From Streptomyces tsukubensis (lineage in GTDB: Bacteria; Actinomycetota; Actinomycetes; Streptomycetales; Streptomycetaceae), in contig NZ_CP020700.1 in assembly GCF_003932715.1 (NCBI RefSeq), forward strand, positions 682,001-746,000: 64,000 nucleotides of DNA. The letters are read 5' to 3'. The notes under the pieces were generated by a model. It was not told the origin of the DNA. It saw only the letters and a list, made by a program, of their open reading frames with translations, and did no database searches. This document shows positions 43,737 to 52,423 of the stretch, one piece after another; position 1 is the stretch's first letter; each line of letters opens with the position of its first letter. A program made the translations under genes and the position numbers.

Positions 43737-43742
43737 ACGCTA
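43737..43742 (-). promoter_or_regulatory. -10 of a leaderless promoter (streptophobe gene)
   Basis: TAGCGT on the minus strand is followed by 6 bp and then the GTG start at 43730. It sits in a 267-bp divergent gap shared with the DUF6777 gene. Confidence 0.55.
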
Positions 43743-43996
43743 AGCAGCGGCGCGGCGGGCCGCCTTCCGGAAGGGGCCGACCGCGTCGCGCCGACGGCCC
43801 GTCCCGGCTTGCGGACGGTCCGCGGCGGGCGCACACAATGGGCTGCGAGCGTCCCGCGGCCGGTCCCGGACCGTGCCGCGCTCCGACTCCCCGGGCCGTC
43901 CGGCGCGGGGGATCCCGGTGTGCGCACCGTACGGACCGGCCCGCCGGGCCGTCCGTGGCAGAGCCCGTCAGTCTCCTCCGAGCAGGGGAAGAGCCC

Positions 43997-45268
43997 GTGA
44001 GCGCCGAACCTCCGTCGTCCGAACCTCCCACCGGTCCGCCGTCCGGCCCGCTCGCCGGTTCGTCGGGCCGGGGCTCCGCTCCCCCGCCGCCCGCTCCGGA
44101 GTCCGCGCCACCGCCCACCCGGGTGTCGGGGCAGGGCCCGGGCGGTCCCGGCGACGGCGGAGGCGCGGGCGACGGTGCCGGTGGCGGAGGTGGGGGTGGT
44201 TCCGGCGGTTCGGGAGGCGGGCCGAAGGAGCCGGGCGGCGGGCCCGGCCGGCCCTGGTGGCGTTCGATCCCCAAGGCGGCTCTGATCGGTATCGCCGCCG
44301 CCGTGGTGATCGCGGTGGTCCTGCTCCTCACCCTGCCGGGCGGCTCCGGCGGCTCGGGTTCCAGCGCCTCCCGCGAGGTCTTCCTCCAGGCCGCGGGCTC
44401 CACCGGCCCGGACCCGTACACCGCGTCGACGGCTCAGGAGAGCACACCGCCGGAGCAGACCGCCCAGCCGACCGGCCCGCCGCCCGCGAAGAACACGGTC
44501 CGCGCGGTGTCCGGGGCGACGCCGGGGCTGTACGGCGGCACCCAGCAGCGGTCGAGCTGCGATGTGGGGAAGCAGATCGGCTATCTCGCGGCCGATCAGG
44601 CGAAGAACACGGCCTTCGCCGGCGTTCTGGGCATCGCGCCCGGTGACGTACCGGGCTATCTGAAGTCCCTGACGCCGGTTCAGCTGCGGATCGACACCCG
44701 GGTCACCAACCACGGCTGGCGCAACGGTGCGTCGACCGCGTACCAGGCGGTGCTCCAGGCGGGTACGGCGGTGCTGGTCGACGCCCGGGGCGTGCCGCGG
44801 GTGCGGTGTGCCTGCGGCAATCCGCTGACGCCGCCGCAGGCCGTCCAGGGCACGCCGAAGACGACCGGCGGCTCCTGGCCCGGTTACCAGGCCGAACGGG
44901 TGGTGATCGTGGATCCGGCACCGGGCGACCTGCCGGAGCTGACCGTCTACGACGCGTCGGGCGGGACGTGGTTCACCCGGCCGACCGGGACCGCGGGCGG
45001 GGCCGACCGGCCGACGGCGCCTCCGGCGGCGAAGCTGCCGTCGGCCCCGCCGTCGGCCTCCGCGGAACCGTCGGCGTCGAAACCGGCGCCGTCCTCGCCC
45101 GGTGCTTCGAAGCCCGCGTCGGAACCGGCGTCGAAGCCGCCGTCCGCGCCGGAGTCGCAACCGCCCTCGGCACCGGCCACCCCCGGCAACTCGGCGCCCG
45201 CCGAGCAGTCGCCCCCGCCGCCACCACAGAGCTATCCGCCGGGCGGGCCGGCCCTCGTCTCCCCGTAG
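43997..45268 (+). CDS. DUF6777-containing single-pass membrane protein
   Basis: 423 residues from a GTG at 43997 after GGGGAAG. A disordered Pro/Gly/Ser-rich cytosolic N-terminus of about 90 residues is followed by one membrane segment (AALIGIAAAVVIAVVLLLTL). The extracellular domain then begins EVFLQAAGSTGPDPYT. It contains YGGTQQRSSCDV, GDVPGYLKSLTPVQLRIDTRVTNHG, and VLVDARGVPRVRCACGNPL, the DUF6777 pattern. The tail is a Pro/Ser/Lys-rich repeat. The cysteines probably form disulfides outside the cell. The disordered N-terminus is a plausible kinase substrate. No partner is proven. Confidence 0.8.
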   Translation: MSAEPPSSEPPTGPPSGPLAGSSGRGSAPPPPAPESAPPPTRVSGQGPGGPGDGGGAGDGAGGGGGGGSGGSGGGPKEPGGGPGRPWWRSIPKAALIGIAAAVVIAVVLLLTLPGGSGGSGSSASREVFLQAAGSTGPDPYTASTAQESTPPEQTAQPTGPPPAKNTVRAVSGATPGLYGGTQQRSSCDVGKQIGYLAADQAKNTAFAGVLGIAPGDVPGYLKSLTPVQLRIDTRVTNHGWRNGASTAYQAVLQAGTAVLVDARGVPRVRCACGNPLTPPQAVQGTPKTTGGSWPGYQAERVVIVDPAPGDLPELTVYDASGGTWFTRPTGTAGGADRPTAPPAAKLPSAPPSASAEPSASKPAPSSPGASKPASEPASKPPSAPESQPPSAPATPGNSAPAEQSPPPPPQSYPPGGPALVSP

Positions 45269-45300
45269 CCGCAGCTCAGCCGTAACCGCAGCCGGGCGGT

Positions 45301-46167
45301 TCAGCCCAGTTCGAGGGTGGTGACGCCGAACACCCGCTCGGTACGCACCTCGGGCGCGGGCCCGGTGTACATGCGGGTGGTCGGGAACTGGGCCGTCAGC
45401 CCCCGGACGGACGCCAGTGCCGCGGCCTCCGCATGGGGTTCGGGTACGTCGACGGCGACCTGGTCCTCGGCGCCCAGCCCCGAGGTGAGGCTGTCGAAGA
45501 GCGCCTCCGCGTCGGCCGCGGTATCGGCGAACAGGGGGCCGATGCGGTGGGCGTCGCGCCCGGGCCGGATCGCTCCGTAGCCGGTGATCCGCCCGTCGTC
45601 CGCGAGCCGGGCGTACGCGGTGTGCCCGGGGGCCGTGAGCCAGCGGGCGACGAAAGCGGCCCGGTCGGCGGGGAAGCAGGAGCGGTCGTACGCGCTGATC
45701 GCGGAGAGCAGATCGGGGGTGACGGGGACGGTTCCGGGCGCCACGCCGGCGCTGCGCAGCGGGTTGCCGCCGTACCGGACGGTGTTGTACGCGGCGGAGA
45801 AGCCGGAGCGCTCGTAGTTGCCCTGTTGGGCGGGGACGGCGTCCAGGCCGATCAGCCGGGCCCCGGCGTGCGGCAGGGCGGCGCGCCAGGTGGCCAGCCC
45901 GATACCGCGGCCGCGGAGGTCGGGGCGGACCAGATAGTGGCCGAGGAAGGCGTAGTCGTCGCCGTAGCGGACGATGGAGACCGCGGACGCGATCCGGCCG
46001 TCGATACGGCCGGTGAAGAAGCCCTCGGGGTCGGTGGGATGGAAGCAGGCGGCGTCGCCGTTGCCGGGGTTCCAGCCTTCGGCGGCGCACCATTCGGTGA
46101 GTTGGCGCCACTCCTCCAGGGTGGCGCTGGTGACCGTGAGACCGGTGGTGTCCTGGGTGCTGGTCAT
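45301..46167 (-). CDS. GNAT-family N-acetyltransferase, double domain
   Basis: 288 residues. The first GNAT domain has the acetyl-CoA loop LVRPDLRGRGIGLATW, followed by LDAVPAQQGNYERSGF. The second half (AFVARWLTAPGHTAYARLADDGRITGYGAIRPGRDAHRIGPLFADTAADAEALF) matches the C-terminal GNAT-like domain of the YitH/HolE type. The substrate is unknown. GGAAGG is present but rather far from the ATG. Transcribed leftward, 111 bp downstream of the permease gene. Confidence 0.88.
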   Translation of the reverse strand: MTSTQDTTGLTVTSATLEEWRQLTEWCAAEGWNPGNGDAACFHPTDPEGFFTGRIDGRIASAVSIVRYGDDYAFLGHYLVRPDLRGRGIGLATWRAALPHAGARLIGLDAVPAQQGNYERSGFSAAYNTVRYGGNPLRSAGVAPGTVPVTPDLLSAISAYDRSCFPADRAAFVARWLTAPGHTAYARLADDGRITGYGAIRPGRDAHRIGPLFADTAADAEALFDSLTSGLGAEDQVAVDVPEPHAEAAALASVRGLTAQFPTTRMYTGPAPEVRTERVFGVTTLELG

Positions 46168-46278
46168 GACGGATGCGTTCCTTCCGGGATGTGCAGGGTC
46201 GGTACGGGGCAGGGGTACGGGGCGTCGGTACGGGCAGGGGTACGGGTCACGGGTACGGCACCTGGGCCCGGCGGCGGG

Positions 46279-47820
46279 TCAGATCAGGTCCATCGCGGCC
46301 ACCTCGTCGGGGCTGCCGTAACTGACCGGCCCCGAGAAGCGTCTGCGGGCCGTGGCGAACCACCAGACGGTGGCGACCAGGACCACGGCCACCAGGGCGA
46401 TCGGGGCGTAGTTGAAGGTCGTGACGGTGAGGGGGGTGGAGTGCGGCAGGACGAACAGCACACTGCTCAGCCCGATCCACACGACGGCGATACGCGCCAC
46501 GGGCACGCCCCAGCGGCCGAGATGCCAGGGACCCGGCCTGAAGTCGTCCTTGAGACGGAGCCGCAGGAAGATCGGGATGCCGTAGGCGAGGTACATGCCG
46601 ACGACGTTGACGCTGACGATGGCGGCGAAGGCGGTGTGGGACCAGAGGCCGGGCACGGTCAGCGCGAAGGAGCATCCCGCGGCCAGCCAGACGGCGTTGA
46701 CGGGGGTACGGGTGCGCATGCTGACGGTGTGCCAGCGGCGGGAGCCGGGCATCGCGCCGTCCCGGGCGAAGGCGAAGATCTGCCGGGCGTTGCTGGTCAT
46801 ATTGGCGAGTCCGCAGAACAGCATGGAGCCGATCACCACGAGCAGCAGCAGCCCGGCGACTCCGGTGCCGAGGGCGTCGGTCAGGATGTGCACGGAGGGG
46901 ACGGTGGCGCTCGCCGTCGCGGAGTAGTCGCCGATGGAGTGCACCAGCGCGAGCATCAGGGCGAGCCCGGCGAGCGCGGAGCAGCCGATGGCCCCGACGA
47001 TGCCCCGCGGGGTGCTGACCGTGGAGCGCACGGTCTCCTCCGACATATGGAAGCTGCCGTCGAAGCCGGTGTAGGTCCAGCTCGTCACGAGCAGGCCCAG
47101 CAGGGCGGCGTACACCCCGCTGGTGAAGCCCGTGTCGTTGACGAAGTGGGCGGAGAACGCCAGCGGGCGGTGGGTGTCGGGCAGCAGGAGGAGGGAGCCG
47201 ACGATGAGGGTGACGCCACCGGCCAGCCACCACACCGAGAAGCGGATGAGCAGGGCGACCAGATCCACCGTGTAGGTGTTGGCCAGCGCCTGCAGCAGCA
47301 GGATGACCGCGGTGATGGCGACCGTGCTGGGCCCGGTGGCCCGGTAGGCGGGGTGGTAGAGGGTGACGAAGGCCTGGAGGAAGGCGGCGGCCGCGTAGGC
47401 GGTGGCGGCGGTACCGCCGACCTGGCCCACGAAGTTCAGCCAGCCGGTGAACCAGGACCAGGCACCGCGGTGGCGGCGGGCGAGTTTTCCGGCGGCGAAG
47501 TAGAGGGCACCGCTGGTGGGGTAGGCGGAGGCGATCTCGGCCATCGCGGCACCGACGAACAGCACCATCACGGAAACCGCGATCCACCCCGCGACCAGGA
47601 TCAGCGGGCCGCCCGCGGCCATTCCGTAGCCGAAGGCGGAGAATATTCCGGAGATGACGTTGATGATGGTGAAGGAAATCGCGAAATTGTCGAAGGCCCG
47701 GAATCTGCGGGTGAGTTTGCGCGGATATCCCATGGCGTGCAGGGTCGTGTCGTCGTCGAGGGCGACGGTCCCGTCTCCGCGGTGACGATTCCTGCGCCCA
47801 ACGGCGGTGTGTTCCGGCAC
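46279..47820 (-). CDS. APC-family amino-acid/amine permease
   Basis: 513 residues from a GTG at 47820 with GGAAAGGGG upstream. An in-frame ATG at 47862 overlaps the upstream stop (ATGA) and would add 14 residues. About twelve membrane segments are present. The APC signature is FDNFAISFTIINVISGIF in TM1, SAYPTSGALYFAAGKLA in TM2, and WTYTGFDGSFHMSEET in TM6. This is the GABA-permease/GabP-like and choline-permease-like branch. Imported substrates are amino acids or amines and the choice is not predictable. It is probably co-transcribed with the helical-repeat gene upstream. Confidence 0.9.
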   Translation of the reverse strand: MPEHTAVGRRNRHRGDGTVALDDDTTLHAMGYPRKLTRRFRAFDNFAISFTIINVISGIFSAFGYGMAAGGPLILVAGWIAVSVMVLFVGAAMAEIASAYPTSGALYFAAGKLARRHRGAWSWFTGWLNFVGQVGGTAATAYAAAAFLQAFVTLYHPAYRATGPSTVAITAVILLLQALANTYTVDLVALLIRFSVWWLAGGVTLIVGSLLLLPDTHRPLAFSAHFVNDTGFTSGVYAALLGLLVTSWTYTGFDGSFHMSEETVRSTVSTPRGIVGAIGCSALAGLALMLALVHSIGDYSATASATVPSVHILTDALGTGVAGLLLLVVIGSMLFCGLANMTSNARQIFAFARDGAMPGSRRWHTVSMRTRTPVNAVWLAAGCSFALTVPGLWSHTAFAAIVSVNVVGMYLAYGIPIFLRLRLKDDFRPGPWHLGRWGVPVARIAVVWIGLSSVLFVLPHSTPLTVTTFNYAPIALVAVVLVATVWWFATARRRFSGPVSYGSPDEVAAMDLI

Positions 47821-47858
47821 CGTCGGCCCCTTTCCCAAGCTTCCGAAAGTTGCTGGTC

Positions 47859-48812
47859 TCATGCGGCGGGCACCGGGAGGCCGAGGGTGCGCCGGGCCCT
47901 GGTCAGCTGGTCGCCGGGGTCTCCGAAGGCGCTCCAGGGCATCCGTGCGGCGTACGGCCCCATCGCGGTGAGCACCTCCCGGGCCTCCGGCTTCTGCCGG
48001 CCCATGTAGAGGGCGTGCGCCAGATAGGACAGGTCCAGTACCGGAGTGAAGCGGTAGCGGGGGACCTCGGGCAGCCAGTTGCGGTAGCCGCGGAGGGCGG
48101 TGGCCACCCACTGGGGCTGCCGCCAGGTGCGGTGGGCGAGGAGGGACGAGGGGTCGTACTCCTCGGCGAGGGCGACCAGCGGCAGCAGCCTCAGCACGGA
48201 GCCGACGGGCGCCCGGTGGCTGAGGAAGGAGGCCACGTCCCAGCGGGCGCTGGCGGTGCCGCCGTAGCGGGCGAAGTAGAAGGCGAGGAAGCGGTGGTGG
48301 GCCTCGCGGTTCCAGGGGTCGAGCCGTAACGCCCGGGCCAGCAGCGGCCAGGGGCCGGGGGGCGCGGTCAGCAGTCCCGGGGGCGCGGGGTCACGCGGGC
48401 GGCGGATCCTGGCGAGGGCGAGCCGGACCGTCCACGGGGTGGGGTCGCGCGGGTCGAACAGGGCGGCGCGTTCGCAGGCGGTCTCGGCGATGCCGAGCAG
48501 GGTGCCGGTGTGCCGGGCACCGCTGTCCTCGGCCCGCAGGGCCCGGAGCATCGCCACCCGGGCCCACAGCAGCGCGGATTCGGGGCCGGGGGCCTCGGCG
48601 AGCCACCGCTCCGCGAGATCGGAGTCGGCGGCCTCGGAGGCCAGGACGAGTGACCGGTGCGCCCGGGTGCCGAAGTCGCCGCGGGTTTCGCGCAGGGCGC
48701 GTTCGGCGCCGAGGTACCGGCCGGCTTTGACGTCGATACAGGCACGCGCGAGCCGGCGGTCGTCGGCCGCCGGATGCCAGACGTACTGTCCCCCGAAAGA
48801 CCCGGCAGGCAC
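47859..48812 (-). CDS. helical-repeat (TPR-like) protein
   Basis: 317 residues from a GTG at 48812, chosen for the GGGGGAGGGG site right before it; a GTG at 48875 in the same frame has none. The sequence is all-helical, with TPR-like units (LARACIDVKAGRYLGAERALRETRGDFGTRAHRSLVLASEA; ESALLWARVAMLRALRAEDSG) and the phrase ALRLDPWNREAHHRFLAFYFARY. I do not know the function. Codon 162 is TTA (complement at 48327-48329), so it may be under bldA control. Its stop overlaps a possible permease start. Confidence 0.7.
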   Translation of the reverse strand: MPAGSFGGQYVWHPAADDRRLARACIDVKAGRYLGAERALRETRGDFGTRAHRSLVLASEAADSDLAERWLAEAPGPESALLWARVAMLRALRAEDSGARHTGTLLGIAETACERAALFDPRDPTPWTVRLALARIRRPRDPAPPGLLTAPPGPWPLLARALRLDPWNREAHHRFLAFYFARYGGTASARWDVASFLSHRAPVGSVLRLLPLVALAEEYDPSSLLAHRTWRQPQWVATALRGYRNWLPEVPRYRFTPVLDLSYLAHALYMGRQKPEAREVLTAMGPYAARMPWSAFGDPGDQLTRARRTLGLPVPAA

Positions 48813-49190
48813 GTGCCCCTCCCCCGTCGCCCCTGACGCCGCCTCCGGCCCGCATTCCGGCTCGGGCCCGGTCACGGCCGTGGGAATGCGGCCGGATCCG
48901 TGTCGATCACCGGCGGCGGGATCACACCCTACTCACCAACAAGTGATGGGGAAAACACTCGTCCGGGTAACGGATGCGTTCTTCACCCCGCCGGGGCAGC
49001 TACTCCTGGCTTGTTTCTGGCATATGCCGGAACAGCCGCACCGGGACCCATTACCACGCCCCGCTGCGATTACCCCGAGTTTACTCCGCGAACTCACCCG
49101 AAGGAGAACGCCCGTCCGGCTTTCCGCTGGCCCGAATCGGCCCGTTGCAGGCCTGTCCGGAACCGTGGCCGTAACACCGTCCCCACTGAA

Positions 49191-49226
49191 CGCACCGAAC
49201 GCACCGAACGCACCGAACGCACCGCA
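49191..49226. repeat. 9-bp tandem repeat
   Basis: Three exact copies of CGCACCGAA (49191-49199, 49200-49208, 49209-49217) and a fourth imperfect copy, upstream of the DUF6299 gene. Confidence 0.65.
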
Positions 49227-49256
49227 CCCACACCCGGGGTCACCGGCCGGCACTGT

Positions 49257-49298
49257 GGGGACCACCGGTACGGAGCAGGGGACCACCGGTACGGAGCA
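49257..49298. repeat. perfect 21-bp tandem duplication
   Basis: The unit beginning GGGGACCACCGGTACGGAGC occurs at 49257-49277 and again, without a gap or mismatch, at 49278-49298. It contains ACCGGT and lies 62 bp upstream of the DUF6299 start, in the promoter zone. Confidence 0.7.
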
Positions 49299-49359
49299 AA
49301 CGATTCGTCCACCTGTGTGGAGCGTCGACACCGCGGCGCACCGCACTCGTTGTGCGGGC

Positions 49360-49782
49360 ATGATCAACGCACGCCGCGCCGCGGTTCTCCCGTCCCTCGC
49401 CCTCGCCGCCGTCCTCTCGGCCGTCCTGCTGCCCGGCACCGCCCGGGCCCAGTTCGCCCCCGACCCCGTCACCGTCGACGCCACCGGCCGGATCGCCCCC
49501 GACGGTTCGGTCACGCTCACCGGCACCTACTTCTGCACCCCGGACTCCGGCCCGGTCCTCCTCGACGCCGAGGCCTTCCAGGGCGGCTCCCGCGCCGATC
49601 TGGAGGGATCCCTCGCGGTCTGCGACGGCAGACAGCACACCTGGGGGGCCACGGGCCGCCCGGCCGCGGCCTTCGCTCCCGGCGCGGCGGACGCCAAGGT
49701 CACCGTGGTGGAGCTGTCGAAGGGCCTGCCGTTCCCGGTCGACGCGCACTCCTTCGAGACCGGTGTGACCCTGGTCCGCTGA
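49360..49782 (+). CDS. DUF6299-like secreted protein
   Basis: 140 residues. A Sec signal peptide (MINARRAAVLPSLALAAVLSAVLLPGTARA) is followed by a single beta domain with two cysteines (TLTGTYFCTPDS and GSLAVCDGRQHTW) that probably form a disulfide. The pattern FAPDPVTVDATGRIAPDGSVTLTGTYFC is that of the DUF6299 exoprotein family of Streptomyces. The function is unknown. It stands alone between a repeat-bearing promoter region and a strong terminator. Confidence 0.78.
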   Translation: MINARRAAVLPSLALAAVLSAVLLPGTARAQFAPDPVTVDATGRIAPDGSVTLTGTYFCTPDSGPVLLDAEAFQGGSRADLEGSLAVCDGRQHTWGATGRPAAAFAPGAADAKVTVVELSKGLPFPVDAHSFETGVTLVR

Positions 49783-49788
49783 CTCCCC

Positions 49789-49822
49789 GCGCTGCGGCGG
49801 GCGGCACCGCCCGCCGCAGCGC
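49789..49822. terminator. bidirectional terminator hairpin
   Basis: GCGCTGCGGCGGGCGG (49789-49804) and its perfect complement (49807-49822) are separated by only two bases, leaving a 14-bp stem with a small loop. It sits 6 bp after the DUF6299 stop and 10 bp before the stop of the convergent phosphatase gene. Confidence 0.8.
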
Positions 49823-49831
49823 TCCGCGCTC

Positions 49832-52351
49832 CTACTCCCAGCGGGTCGCCAGCAGCAGCGCGATGTCGTCGGGACGGTCCTCGGCCTGACGGGCCTCCCT
49901 GATCAGCCGGTTGGCGGTCTCCGCCAGCGGTTCGCCCTCCGCGCCGGCCAGCGAGGCGCGCAGCCGTTCGACGCCCGAGTCGATATCGGCGCCCGCCTGT
50001 TCCACCAGGCCGTCCGTGTAGAGCGCGAGCACGGCCCCCGGCTCCAGCGTCAGTTCGGTGACGGGGTACGCCGCGGCCGGGTCGACCCCGAGGACCACAC
50101 CGCCCGCGAGGTCGAGCACCTCGGTACGGCCGTCCGGGTGACGCAGCAGCGGCTGGGGATGTCCCGCCCGTACCGCCTGCACCGCCCCGGTCACCGGGTC
50201 GATGAGCAGATAGACACAGCTCGCGAACTGTCCCGGGTCGAGGTCGATGAGCAGCCGGTTGGTGCCGCCCATCACCTCCCGGGGGTCGGGCCCGCTGAGC
50301 GCGAAGGCCCGCAGGGCGCTGCGGATCTGGCCCATGGTGGCGGCGGCGGCCACCCCGTGGCCCTGGACGTCCCCGATCACCAGGGCGATCCGGTCGCCCG
50401 TCTCGACGACGTCGTACCAGTCGCCGCCCACGTCCATGCCCTGGGTGCCGGGAAGGTAGCGGCCGACGGTCTCGACCTGGTCGAGGACCGGGAGCCGGTG
50501 CGGCAGCAGGGCGTCCTGGAGTCCGCGGGCGAGTGCGGATTCGGAGTCGTACCGCCGGGCCCGCTCCAGGGCCTGGGCGATCAGCCCGGCGAGCGCGACG
50601 AGCACGGTGCGCTCCTCGGCACCGAAGGCCCGCGGCTGGTCGAAGCCGAGGATGCAGCTGCCGACGGGCCGCCCCGAGGCGATCAGCGGAAGGAAGGCCC
50701 GGGCGCCGACATGGGCGTCGAGGGGGATGCCGGGATAGGCGGCGGCGAGCTGCTCCATGGACTCGAAGAAGAGGGGGCGGCCGGTGGTCAGGGTCTCGAC
50801 GCCGGGCAGCCGGGCGTCGAGGCCGACGCCGTCGAAGCGGTCCAGGAAGCCCTGGGGGAAGCCGGTCTCCCAGGCCAGGAAGAGATGCCGCTCGTGGAGC
50901 AGGTAGATGGCCAGCTGACGGCCGCCGAAGGCGGGCAGCAGCTCGTCGGTGACGACGGCCGATACCTGGCGTGCCGTGACCGCCTCGGTCAGGGCGATGG
51001 CGAGGGCGACGGGCCGGTAGAGCCCGGTGGACTGACTGGTCAGCGCGGCGAACGGGCCGCCCGGGACCGGGGCGCCCGGCGGCCGGGCCCGGCGCCCGCC
51101 CACGGGGTGCTCGGCGGGCAGGAGCGTGACGGTCACCCCGTCGTGGCCGGAGTACAGACCGACCTCCAGCCAGGTGTCGTCGTCCCTGCGGGCGGTGAAC
51201 GAGACGGGGGCCGGGGACATCAGGGCGGCCCGCAGGTGGTCCTCGTACGCGGGGTCGGCGAGCCACGGCAGCGCCTCCCACAGCACCCGGCCCGTCAGCT
51301 CGGGCCTGCCCCGGCCGATGAGGGTCTCGGCGGTGTGGTTGAGATGGGTGACCCGGCCGAGCCGGTCGAGGGAGAGCAGGGCGCGCGGCAGCCGGTCGCC
51401 GGATTCGGTGAGAACGGGGCCGGGGCCGAGGTCGACGAGGGACCCGTGGAGCACGGACGGGCCGTCGGGGGCACCGGCGCGGCGCGGCGGACCGCCGGAG
51501 AGCTCGACCAGATGCGCCCGACCGTCGGCGCCGCGCAGCCGGATCCGCCGGGAGGCCATGGGGCCCGCGGCCGCGGTCTGCCGGGCGACGGCCCTCAGCC
51601 CGGCCGCGTCCTCCGGGGCGAGCCGGCCGGCCAAGGCCTCGGCCGTGCCGGGGAAGTCCGCCGGGGTGTGGCCGAGGATCCGGCAGAACGCCTCGTCCCC
51701 GGTGACCGTTCCGGTGTCGAGGTCCCAGTCGAAGTGGCCGATCCGGACCGGGGGCGCGGTCAGGGACGGCAGCTGTACGGGGAGGGGTTCGGCGTCCCAG
51801 ACGATCGCGGTGCCGCCGTCCTTCAGCGCGGCGAGGTCGGCGGCGAGGCGGTCGGCGGCGCGCTGCATCCGCTGCCGGTCGCCCCGGGCGACGGGGCGGC
51901 CCGGGGTGGGGCTGCGCAGCACGCCGAGGACGCCGAACCGCTCGGGGCCCGCGACGACCGGGACGTAGAGCGCGCTGAACGGGAACGGCAGGCTGACCAT
52001 GAGCTGCGGGAAGCGCCGCATGGCGTCCTCGGCGTCCGGCAGATGGACGGCCCGTCCCGTCCGATGGGCCGCGGCGACCGGGAAAGGGCGGTTCTCGTGC
52101 ACCCGCCACCAGGGCCGGAAGAGCTTGGTGGGCAGTCCGGCCATGACGGCCAGCCGGAGGAGGCCCTCCGTCGTACCGGAGGGCAGATAGACCCCGCCCG
52201 CGAATCCGCCGACCGCTTCGGCGGCCCCCACGGAGGCTTCGGCCAGCAGCAGCTCCAGCTCGCCGGGTACCGCCCCGCCGCCCTTCGGTGGTGCGGGTGT
52301 CGCCCCGTGCCGCTGCGGCGGGGTGTCCCCGGTCGCGCCGTTCGAGGTCAC
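49832..52351 (-). CDS. GAF/PAS-linked SpoIIE-type protein phosphatase
   Basis: 839 residues from a GTG at 52351. An ATG at 52387 would be inside a strong hairpin, so I prefer the GTG. The order is: N-terminal GAF domain (about 30-190), two PAS domains (about 200-320 and 330-420), a second GAF (about 450-600), and a PP2C/SpoIIE domain (about 610-839). The phosphatase metal sites are MDVGGDWYD, IGDVQGHG, LYTDGLVE and DDIALLL. Such proteins dephosphorylate anti-anti-sigma factors in stress responses. No RsbW-like kinase domain is fused, and no anti-sigma gene adjoins. The sensing ligands are unknown. Confidence 0.92.
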   Translation of the reverse strand: MTSNGATGDTPPQRHGATPAPPKGGGAVPGELELLLAEASVGAAEAVGGFAGGVYLPSGTTEGLLRLAVMAGLPTKLFRPWWRVHENRPFPVAAAHRTGRAVHLPDAEDAMRRFPQLMVSLPFPFSALYVPVVAGPERFGVLGVLRSPTPGRPVARGDRQRMQRAADRLAADLAALKDGGTAIVWDAEPLPVQLPSLTAPPVRIGHFDWDLDTGTVTGDEAFCRILGHTPADFPGTAEALAGRLAPEDAAGLRAVARQTAAAGPMASRRIRLRGADGRAHLVELSGGPPRRAGAPDGPSVLHGSLVDLGPGPVLTESGDRLPRALLSLDRLGRVTHLNHTAETLIGRGRPELTGRVLWEALPWLADPAYEDHLRAALMSPAPVSFTARRDDDTWLEVGLYSGHDGVTVTLLPAEHPVGGRRARPPGAPVPGGPFAALTSQSTGLYRPVALAIALTEAVTARQVSAVVTDELLPAFGGRQLAIYLLHERHLFLAWETGFPQGFLDRFDGVGLDARLPGVETLTTGRPLFFESMEQLAAAYPGIPLDAHVGARAFLPLIASGRPVGSCILGFDQPRAFGAEERTVLVALAGLIAQALERARRYDSESALARGLQDALLPHRLPVLDQVETVGRYLPGTQGMDVGGDWYDVVETGDRIALVIGDVQGHGVAAAATMGQIRSALRAFALSGPDPREVMGGTNRLLIDLDPGQFASCVYLLIDPVTGAVQAVRAGHPQPLLRHPDGRTEVLDLAGGVVLGVDPAAAYPVTELTLEPGAVLALYTDGLVEQAGADIDSGVERLRASLAGAEGEPLAETANRLIREARQAEDRPDDIALLLATRWE

Positions 52352-52359
52352 ACAGCCAG

Positions 52360-52388
52360 GATGCGCCCCGGCCCGGGCGGGGCGCATC
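52360..52388 (-). terminator. hairpin between the NTF2-like gene and the phosphatase gene
   Basis: GATGCGCCCCG (52360-52370) and CGGGGCGCATC (52378-52388) are perfect 11-bp arms with a 7-base GCCCGGG loop. It starts 36 bp after the NTF2-like stop in transcription order and just before the phosphatase GTG. Confidence 0.7.
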
Positions 52389-52423
52389 TCCTTCGCCGTC
52401 GTCCGTGCGGCCCGGCAGGCGGG

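Larger units (their letters stand above)
48813..49359. other. intergenic region with short repeats
   Basis: About 550 bp between two divergently oriented genes, so both promoters must be here. The left 250 bp are relatively AT-rich. The right part holds the tandem repeats listed separately. No gene or RNA recognised. Confidence 0.45.

Noticed and set aside
45433..48009. An 858-codon plus-strand open frame rich in Gly and Asp
   Set aside because: It is antisense to the acetyltransferase and permease genes, which have clear motifs. Composition is that of a shadow frame.
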